From Paenibacillus sp. ACRRY (GTDB taxonomy: Bacteria > Bacillota > Bacilli > Paenibacillales > Paenibacillaceae), in the NCBI RefSeq assembly GCF_022346995.1, contig NZ_JAKRNM010000002.1, positions 620,001 to 684,000 on the forward strand: a stretch of 64,000 bases of DNA. The letters are read 5' to 3'. Positions 57,837 to 64,000 of the stretch are shown piece by piece. A program made the translations under genes and the position numbers. Under the pieces are notes generated by a model. That model was not told where the DNA came from, searched no databases, and saw only the letters and a list, made by a program, of their open reading frames with translations. Numbering within the stretch: the first letter of the stretch is position 1; each line of letters starts with the position of its first letter.

Positions 57837-59312
57837 TTAGAAAATCGCATCTGCTTCTACAATGACTTTGACATTGGTGACACTGCGGTCTTCAGGGCCT
57901 TTTACAGGCAATCCGACCTCTACATGGTCGATAATGTAATCAATATTTTCTTGCGTAATAACCTCACCCGGCAGAAGAATCGGAATTCCAGGCGGGTATA
58001 CGTAGATAAATTCAGAGATAATACGTCCTGCAGATTCCTTGAAAGGAATGACCTCCGTATCCCCGTAGAATGCATCACGCGGCGTGAGCATCAATTGTGG
58101 AACATCCGGAACCTTAACCACAAGTTCATGTGCAGGGTTAACCTGATAATACGTACGGGACAGATCCTGCAGTGCGTTCAGCAAAATGTCCACCGATTCA
58201 TCCGTATCGCCAGGAGTGATCAGGCACAGAATATTATACATATCACTGAGCTCGACCTCAATATTGTAGTGTTCACGCAGCCAGTTCTCGGTCTCATAGC
58301 CTGTGATGCCGAGATGACGAACATGAATGGTTACTTTGGTTGGGTCATAGTTAAAGGTTGCTTCCGTACCGAGCAGCTCTTTGCCGAAGCAATACAAACC
58401 GTCGATGTCATTAATGGTACGTCTCGCGAACTGGGCCAGATCAATGGCCTTTTGCGCCATTTCGTGACCGTGCAGCGCCAGATTACGTCTTGACGTATCC
58501 AGTGAAGCAAGCAAGATATACGAAGTGGACGTTGAAGTCAGCATACTGAGAATGGTCTGTACACGCTGCGGATTCACGAATCCGTTTTTGGTATTCAGAT
58601 TCAGCACGGAACTCTGTGTCATGGAACCGCCGAGTTTATGCACACTTGTTGCAGCCATATCTGCTCCGGCAGCCATTGCAGACAACGGCAGTTCCTCGTG
58701 GAAATGAATGAGTACGCCATGTGCTTCATCCACAAGTACAGGCACCTGGTAGCTATGTGCGAGTTCAACAATCTCTTTTAGGTCTGTACATACTCCGAAG
58801 TACGTTGGATTAATAACCAGCAATGCCTTGGCGTCAGGATGACGCTCAAGCGCACGTCGTACAGCACCTGTAGTCACGCCGTGATCGATACCGAGGTTGG
58901 CATCCTGTGCGGGAGATACGAATACAGGCTTCGCTCCTGAGAAAATAATGGCAGACATGACCGATTTATGCACGTTGCGGGGCACAATAATTTTGTCACC
59001 CGGTTCGCATACCGACAGAATCATGGTCATGATTGCACTACTCGTGCCTTGCACACTAAAATAGGTATGATCGGCTCCGAATGCATCGGCTGCCAGAATC
59101 TGCGCTTCCTCAATGACACCGGTTGGCTGATGAAGGTCATCCAGCGGAGCGATGTTGATCAAATCTATGGAGAGGGCGTTATCGCCGATAAATTCACGAA
59201 ATTCGGTATCCGTTCCCAATCCTTTTTTATGTCCCGGGATATGAAATTGCACCGGATTGAGTGCCGCGTGGTTTTTTAAAGCGGTAAACAGCGGCGTACG
59301 GCGGTGATCCAT
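57837..59312 (-). CDS. Orn/Lys/Arg decarboxylase family protein
   Basis: 491 residues from ATG 59312 (MDHRRTPLF); an upstream extension to 59408 lacks a ribosome site. PLP fold type I: FHIPGHKKG near the start, DEAHGVLIHFH (cofactor Asp) and TSVHKLGGSMTQSS (PLP Lys). C-terminal PPGIPILLPGEVIT is diagnostic. It decarboxylates arginine, lysine or ornithine for polyamine synthesis (SpeA/YaaO-type); which amino acid cannot be decided. Cytosolic. Confidence 0.86.
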   Translation of the reverse strand: MDHRRTPLFTALKNHAALNPVQFHIPGHKKGLGTDTEFREFIGDNALSIDLINIAPLDDLHQPTGVIEEAQILAADAFGADHTYFSVQGTSSAIMTMILSVCEPGDKIIVPRNVHKSVMSAIIFSGAKPVFVSPAQDANLGIDHGVTTGAVRRALERHPDAKALLVINPTYFGVCTDLKEIVELAHSYQVPVLVDEAHGVLIHFHEELPLSAMAAGADMAATSVHKLGGSMTQSSVLNLNTKNGFVNPQRVQTILSMLTSTSTSYILLASLDTSRRNLALHGHEMAQKAIDLAQFARRTINDIDGLYCFGKELLGTEATFNYDPTKVTIHVRHLGITGYETENWLREHYNIEVELSDMYNILCLITPGDTDESVDILLNALQDLSRTYYQVNPAHELVVKVPDVPQLMLTPRDAFYGDTEVIPFKESAGRIISEFIYVYPPGIPILLPGEVITQENIDYIIDHVEVGLPVKGPEDRSVTNVKVIVEADAIF

Positions 59313-59489
59313 CAGTGCTGTCACAACCTTTCCTGATAAAATGTCAAACAAAGATGAGTATAGCAAATTAGGAACCGAATGCAAGCGGTAGGCTTGACAA
59401 ATTTTCAAATTGCTAAGATTTGGGCGTATCCCTGACGGTTACAGTATGGATAGGAGATGGGCCGGTGAACACCGAAAGGGGAATAAGAA

Positions 59490-60785
59490 ATGCAGACAGA
59501 CATCAAACCAGCCAAAATTTTGCGATCACCATTTTTTATTGCGATGTGGCTAACGCTTTTTTTGGTTGAAGTGATTAAAGGAGCACTGCTGGTGGCCGTC
59601 CTGCCAGTGTATATGGATAATATTTTAGGCTTGTCTGCAGGGGTGATTGGTGTAGCCTTTGCTCTTCAATACCTGGGTGACAATCTGTTCAGGGCACCAT
59701 CGGGCTGGGCTGCAGAACGCATCGGTTTTCGTGCAACGATGGTGACGGCTCTGATCTGTACATTGATTGCGGTAATCATGATTATTTTTTTCAAAAGTGC
59801 ATTTGGACTGGCTCTGGCCTGTCTGATTCTTGGTGTGGGAACATCACCGCTCTGGCCCTGTGCCATGACGGGGGTGACTGCCTTGTCAGGACCTCAAAAC
59901 AAAAACGGAACAGCGATGGGGGCGCTGGAAATGGCCGCTCTGGGTGGAACAGGACTTGGACCGATAGGCATGAACTGGTTGCTTGAGCGTACCGATCACG
60001 ATTATCGCACCGTATTTCTTGTCCTTCTTGGCTGTGCTGTCCTCGTTATTTTGGTCGCCATGATTCTACCGGGCCGGGTGATGTTGGAAGAACAACAGCA
60101 TACAGCAGCGGAAACGACCGGAAAAGCGGTTAAATACCCACCGAAGCCCCATCTGCTTACACCGTTAATCAGGCTCAAAAACAGTGTACAGGGGACCCTG
60201 CAGCGGGTGCGCAGCACACTTAATGTCAATCCGCTGGTATATCCTGCCCTGTTTATGCAGTCCTTTGTTATAGGCCTCCTCAGTCCGGTTATTACGTTGT
60301 ATACCCGAACAGACCTTCATATTTCGCCAAACCTGTATAGTCTGCTGTTAATCGCAGGCGGCGGAATAACGGTGATTGCTCTGCTCCCAGTGGGTAAGAT
60401 GGTGGATCGATTCGGGACATCGATATTTCTGCATATGGGCTTCCTACTCGCCTCTGCAAGTCTGTTTGCATTTGCGTCAATTACATCCATTCCAGTTGTG
60501 TTTGGCATCGTTATGATGGTAGGGGTTAGTTATGCAATGATTTTACCTGCCTGGAATACATTCGTGGCTACGCTCATACCGAAGGGGGAGCGAGGAGCCA
60601 TCTGGGGATTTTTCCTCACCCTTCAGGGGTCCGGCATGGTTGTGGGTCCCATCGTTTCGGGGTTGTTATGGGATCACATCAGTCACCCGGCTCCATTTAT
60701 CGGAAGTGCTGTTGTTATGGCGGGGCTCGCGGTTGTGCATTTCGTATTATCGCGAAGACCGTATCGCACAGTCCCTGCCAAATGA
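59490..60785 (+). CDS. MFS transporter, 12 membrane helices
   Basis: 431 residues, ATG after AAAGGGGAATAAG. MFS signature between helices 2 and 3 (GDNLFRAPSGWAAERIGFRA) and the mirrored one after helix 8 (PVGKMVDRFGTSI). Drug/proton-type efflux or sugar export cannot be distinguished. Runs divergently from the decarboxylase. Confidence 0.85.
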   Translation: MQTDIKPAKILRSPFFIAMWLTLFLVEVIKGALLVAVLPVYMDNILGLSAGVIGVAFALQYLGDNLFRAPSGWAAERIGFRATMVTALICTLIAVIMIIFFKSAFGLALACLILGVGTSPLWPCAMTGVTALSGPQNKNGTAMGALEMAALGGTGLGPIGMNWLLERTDHDYRTVFLVLLGCAVLVILVAMILPGRVMLEEQQHTAAETTGKAVKYPPKPHLLTPLIRLKNSVQGTLQRVRSTLNVNPLVYPALFMQSFVIGLLSPVITLYTRTDLHISPNLYSLLLIAGGGITVIALLPVGKMVDRFGTSIFLHMGFLLASASLFAFASITSIPVVFGIVMMVGVSYAMILPAWNTFVATLIPKGERGAIWGFFLTLQGSGMVVGPIVSGLLWDHISHPAPFIGSAVVMAGLAVVHFVLSRRPYRTVPAK

Positions 60786-60789
60786 ACAT

Positions 60790-60839
60790 AAAAAGGAGTT
60801 CCTATACCGGGTTGAATCCGGTGTTGGAACTCCTTTTGC
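60790..60839 (+). terminator. Terminator of the MFS gene
   Basis: AAAAGGAGTTCC/GGAACTCCTTTT arms with inner CCGG/CCGG stem and T run. Confidence 0.78.
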
Positions 60840-60884
60840 TTTATGCAAGCCACCACATTCAGAACATGGTAACTGTTTATAAAT

Positions 60885-61036
60885 GTTATGGATTGGAAGA
60901 TGCCCAGGCTACCCACGTATCTTTGGGTGGATTCAATCAGCAATTCCATATGCGGTTCTAACCCGGGAATTTGAAATACATCAAAATCGTGGCTGTTAAA
61001 ACCCGAGAAATTCTTCTGTATTCCTCCATTTCGCAT
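60885..61036 (-). pseudogene. Remnant of a DUF1054 (YktB-like) gene
   Basis: Minus-strand reading gives FSGFNSHDFDVFQIPGLEPH followed by MELLIESTQRYVGSLG, which resembles the N-terminus of YktB/DUF1054 proteins (about 210 aa). After roughly 45 residues similarity is lost and the frame runs into the MFS terminator, so most of the gene is missing. The call is from memory of the family. Confidence 0.4.
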
Positions 61037-61240
61037 CCATTATATCATGAAATTCGGGGGCTTGCCCCTGTGCATCCGCGGAAACATCGATTCCCCTGCA
61101 GTATTCGATGAAAAATAGTCAAATAACCAAGTACCCTTACATAAAATGAAGTATAAAATAGGGTAAGCCGATACGGAAGAAGAAAGAAGCACAGGAAGAA
61201 GAGGACCGGAACACATCCGGTACAAATGGAGGGGAGTGCC
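61037..61240. other. Intergenic region
   Basis: No gene seen. A GGAGGGGAG ribosome site leads into the next gene. Confidence 0.35.
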
Positions 61241-61840
61241 GTGAATAAGAGTTATGAAGTTGAATATTGCAATCTGGAGCTGCGGTTCAACCGTCGGCAT
61301 ATCCAAAATTTGATCAAAGACCTTATTCGTGAAGGGTATTCACTATATTGGAGCGAGGATGAATCCTTTTTTATCCTGTCTGTCCGCACCGGGCGCAAAC
61401 TGGTAAAGCTCCGTTTTCAACAGACACGCAGCGGGAATTACAAGATGACAGGTGACTACATCATTAAGGACGCCAAGCTGGCGGAATGGCTCGAGAAGCT
61501 GATTGGGGATACACGCGGGCATGCTGTCGTTAAACGTTTCAAGGATCAGCAGATGACGGTGGAGAACATTTTGTTTGGAGAGGTAATACGTCTCGTGGAA
61601 GTTTCCGGATTCAAACAGCGTGTCATTTTTCAAAAGGAACCCGCGCCGACGGCGGAGGAGATGGAAGAGATGTTTCTATCGCGAGAAGGGGAGGAGCGAC
61701 TCATGCTCCTGCGGATGGAAATTGATGATGAACTGGAGCGTCTGTACGCTGCCATTCAGATGGATAATACAGAGAAAGCAGACAACTGCCGAGAGACGTT
61801 AAAACGTCTATCCGGGCACATGCTGATGCTCGAAGGCTGA
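61241..61840 (+). CDS. Conserved unknown protein, 199 aa
   Basis: GTG 61241 is behind TGGAGGGGAG. The protein has a basic mixed front ([26 protein letters not shown]-like strands) and an acidic helical end ([20 protein letters not shown]). No catalytic motif and no recognised family. Terminator follows. Confidence 0.65.
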   Translation: MNKSYEVEYCNLELRFNRRHIQNLIKDLIREGYSLYWSEDESFFILSVRTGRKLVKLRFQQTRSGNYKMTGDYIIKDAKLAEWLEKLIGDTRGHAVVKRFKDQQMTVENILFGEVIRLVEVSGFKQRVIFQKEPAPTAEEMEEMFLSREGEERLMLLRMEIDDELERLYAAIQMDNTEKADNCRETLKRLSGHMLMLEG

Positions 61841-61871
61841 GCACGAAGACCGTATTTATGAAAATACGATG

Positions 61872-61898
61872 AACACCTCAGACATTTGGGGTGTTTTC
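61872..61898 (+). terminator. Terminator
   Basis: AACACCTCA/TGGGGTGTTTT hairpin. Confidence 0.6.
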
Positions 61899-62012
61899 TC
61901 GTTGCGCAGCAGGGGTACGGGGTTCACTTCCATGCGTAAAACCGTTAAAATGGGGGTATTGTTGAGAGTCAATTTCAATAAAATTAATTGGAGCAAAGGA
62001 TGGAGGACCCAG

Positions 62013-63422
62013 ATGGCAAAACAACAGATCGGTGTCATTGGACTTGCAGTAATGGGCAAAAATTTGGCCCTTAACATTGAAAGCAGAGGCTTCACGGTTT
62101 CGGTATTTAACCGTTCCCCGGAGAAAACCAATGATCTTCTGAAAGAAGCTGAAGGCAAAAACCTCACAGGCACGTTCTCCATTGAAGAGTTCGTGGCATC
62201 CCTGGAATCCCCGCGCAAAATTTTGATCATGGTACAAGCAGGTAAAGCGACTGATGCGACCATTGAACAATTACTGCCTCACCTGGATGAGGGCGACATC
62301 ATTATTGACGGAGGTAACGCCTACTTCCCTGATACCCAACGTCGCAGCAAAGAGCTGGAGGAAAAAGGCATTCGCTTCATCGGTACCGGTGTATCCGGTG
62401 GTGAAGAAGGCGCGTTGAAAGGTCCTTCCATTATGCCGGGCGGACAGGAAAGTGCGTACAAGCTGGTTGAACCGATTCTGACAGCCATCTCCGCCAAAGT
62501 GGGCGATGATCCTTGTTGTACATATATCGGACCGGATGGAGCCGGACATTACGTCAAAATGGTGCACAACGGTATTGAATACGGAGATATGCAGTTGATT
62601 GGTGAAGCATATCACCTCCTCAAATCCGTCCTTAATGTTTCCGTTGAGGAGTTGCACGAAATCTTCACAGAGTGGAATCAAGGCGAACTGGACAGCTATC
62701 TGATCGAGATTACGGCGGATATCTTCTCCAAATACGATCCTGAAACCGGCAAACCAATGGTTGACGTTATTCTGGATGCTGCAGGACAAAAAGGAACAGG
62801 TAAATGGACAAGCCAAAGCGCGCTGGATCTCGGCGTACCATTGTCCATGATTACAGAATCCGTATTCTCCCGTTTCCTGTCCGCGATGAAGGACGAGCGT
62901 GTAGCTGCGAGCAAAATCCTGAACGGACCGAAGGCTGAAGCATTCTCCGGCGATAAAAAAGCGTTCATCGAGAGTGTACGCAAAGCATTGTTCGCAAGTA
63001 AAATCGTATCTTATGCACAAGGCTTTGCCCAAATGCGTGCGGCTTCCGACGAGTATGGTTGGGATCTGAAATACGGTAACATCGCCATGATCTTCCGCGG
63101 CGGCTGCATTATCCGTTCGCAGTTCCTGCAAAACATCAAAGAAGCATATGACAAAGATGCAGAACTCAAAAACCTGCTTCTGGATCCATATTTCCAAAAC
63201 ATCGTTGAATCCTACCAGGATGCATGGCGTGAAGTTGTAGCGGCTGCTGTACAACAAGGTATTCCGGTACCTGGCTTCTCCAGCGCACTGTCCTACTACG
63301 ATAGCTACCGTACAGAGCGTTTGCCTGCAAACCTGCTGCAAGCGCAGCGTGACTACTTCGGTGCTCATACCTTCAAACGTGTGGATAAAGAGGGAAGCTT
63401 CCACCACAACTGGATGGAATAA
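62013..63422 (+). CDS. gnd: 6-phosphogluconate dehydrogenase (decarboxylating)
   Basis: 469 residues. ATG 62013 follows GGAGGACCC. Rossmann start [24 protein letters not shown] contact [12 protein letters not shown], active-site [19 protein letters not shown] and catalytic Lys/Asn in [15 protein letters not shown]. Converts 6-phosphogluconate to ribulose 5-phosphate with NADPH in the pentose phosphate pathway. Full length. Confidence 0.95.
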   Translation: MAKQQIGVIGLAVMGKNLALNIESRGFTVSVFNRSPEKTNDLLKEAEGKNLTGTFSIEEFVASLESPRKILIMVQAGKATDATIEQLLPHLDEGDIIIDGGNAYFPDTQRRSKELEEKGIRFIGTGVSGGEEGALKGPSIMPGGQESAYKLVEPILTAISAKVGDDPCCTYIGPDGAGHYVKMVHNGIEYGDMQLIGEAYHLLKSVLNVSVEELHEIFTEWNQGELDSYLIEITADIFSKYDPETGKPMVDVILDAAGQKGTGKWTSQSALDLGVPLSMITESVFSRFLSAMKDERVAASKILNGPKAEAFSGDKKAFIESVRKALFASKIVSYAQGFAQMRAASDEYGWDLKYGNIAMIFRGGCIIRSQFLQNIKEAYDKDAELKNLLLDPYFQNIVESYQDAWREVVAAAVQQGIPVPGFSSALSYYDSYRTERLPANLLQAQRDYFGAHTFKRVDKEGSFHHNWME

Positions 63423-63510
63423 TATATATTTGTTCATTCGAAGCTTCTACAGCTTTAATATGAGGTTGGGTGCTTTCCATGCTAGTTTGGGACACCCTTT
63501 CTTGAAGAAT

Positions 63511-63555
63511 GGCCTGGAGTTCCGGTGTGCCGGATGCTTCCGGGTCATTTTTTAT
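63511..63555 (+). terminator. Terminator after gnd
   Basis: GGCCTGGA/TTCCGGGTC stem with inner CCGG/CCGG, then ATTTTTTA. Confidence 0.7.
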
Positions 63556-63667
63556 TATAAGTCTGTTTTCCAACAGACCCAATGTGTGGCCTTCCCCCCT
63601 TAGCAGGGCTGTGTTATGATAGGACAAAAGTGCTCATGAAATGCTTGAGATAAAGGAGTGTACACCC

Positions 63668-64000
63668 TTGAGCAAGTCTAACAATATTATTCTCATAGGC
63701 ATGATGGGAACCGGCAAATCAACGGTAGCTGACCTGCTCGCCCGTGAGCTGGGTTACAAGCTGATCGATGTGGACGCCGCGGTGGAGAAAGAGGAAGGCT
63801 GTACGATTCCGGAATTGTTCACAGACAAAGGTGAGTCGTATTTCCGTGATGCCGAGAGCCGCATGCTATGTTCGGTCCTGGAAAAGAAGTCGCAGGTGAT
63901 CGCAACCGGAGGCGGTGTGGTACTGCGTTCTGACAATTGTGATGTAATGTCGAAGAACGGTTGGATTGTTGCGCTGACTGCTGATCCGGCAGTCATTGTA
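63668..64000 (+). CDS. aroK: Shikimate kinase, N-terminal part
   Basis: 111 codons, cut by the window edge. TTG after AAAGGAGTGTACACC. Walker A GMMGTGKST, shikimate-binding DVDAAVE, REE-like region (SYFRDAESRML) and GGG in ATGGGVVLR. Phosphorylates shikimate in chorismate synthesis. Confidence 0.92.
   Translation, partial: MSKSNNIILIGMMGTGKSTVADLLARELGYKLIDVDAAVEKEEGCTIPELFTDKGESYFRDAESRMLCSVLEKKSQVIATGGGVVLRSDNCDVMSKNGWIVALTADPAVIV

Noticed and set aside
62271-63437. 388-codon minus-strand frame opposite gnd
   Set aside because: Antisense to a clear 6-phosphogluconate dehydrogenase and without family features.

Overview
The window looks like chromosome of a Paenibacillus-type Firmicute. 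It carries the right-hand ~38 kb of a temperate siphophage (1-38166), followed by about 26 kb of ordinary host chromosome (38167-64000). The genus call rests on the mix of spore-former small proteins (YjcZ, DUF3892, DUF1292), stalk-domain secreted proteins, Gram-positive regulators (Fur, CsoR, OhrR and LexA-type boxes) and strong AGGAGG ribosome sites. It is an inference from gene content, not a database match.

Prophage layout. 1-9870 is a dense, overlapping rightward operon of early or middle genes: a MazG-like pyrophosphohydrolase, flavin-dependent thymidylate synthase ThyX, a 3D-domain protein, a dNMP kinase, a PP-loop (PAPS-reductase-like) enzyme with an iron-sulfur-type cysteine pattern, a sigma-like HTH protein and an N6-adenine DNA methylase, with many small proteins of unknown function. 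9848-10194 is a compact switch: a leftward Cro/C1-type repressor, two divergent sigma-A promoters and three copies of one 17-bp operator. 10194-12648 holds small genes, a winged-helix replication/regulator-like protein and a repeat-rich noncoding segment. 12742-37093 is the late module in classical order: terminases, portal, MuF head protein, an SGNH-hydrolase-bearing virion protein, scaffold, SU10-type capsid, head-tail proteins, tail tube, frameshifted tail chaperones, tape measure, Dit, a tailspike, Tal, secreted stalk protein, holin-like proteins and an amidase. An SOS-box-controlled leftward gene sits next to attR, which is the 3' half of a tRNA-Leu(UAA). The integrase, the other attachment site and the rest of the lysogeny module lie left of the window.

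Most distinctive phage features. The tape-measure gene is split by a 1,051-bp group I intron encoding an HNH endonuclease. Four genes (3D protein, large terminase, tape measure, Tal) appear to start at ATC or ATT behind strong ribosome sites. UUCG-capped or terminator-like hairpins bracket the capsid and tail-tube genes. A perfect A AAA AAC slippery site with a following hairpin fuses the tail chaperones. Together these suggest that protein dosage is tuned at the RNA and translation level: weak starts for low-copy virion proteins, ATG starts plus RNA hairpins for capsid and tube.

Host part. 38438-42772 has an M16C peptidase, uracil-DNA glycosylase and a conserved unknown. 43002-45317 has a LOG-family hydrolase, a YjcZ peptide and a glycerophosphodiesterase. 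45415-47641 is a Fur-box-controlled siderophore permease pair with an upstream 16-codon ORF. 48233-49811 has a DUF3221 lipoprotein and manganese catalase. 50773-51328 is an SOS-type operon. 52835-52907 is tRNA-Val(GAC). 53056-54354 has Ohr under an OhrR palindrome and a YdhK lipoprotein under a CsoR-like palindrome. 54718-56183 is an autoregulated TetR-SDR operon. 57837-59312 is an Orn/Lys/Arg decarboxylase, 59490-60785 an MFS transporter, and 62013-64000 holds 6-phosphogluconate dehydrogenase and the start of shikimate kinase.
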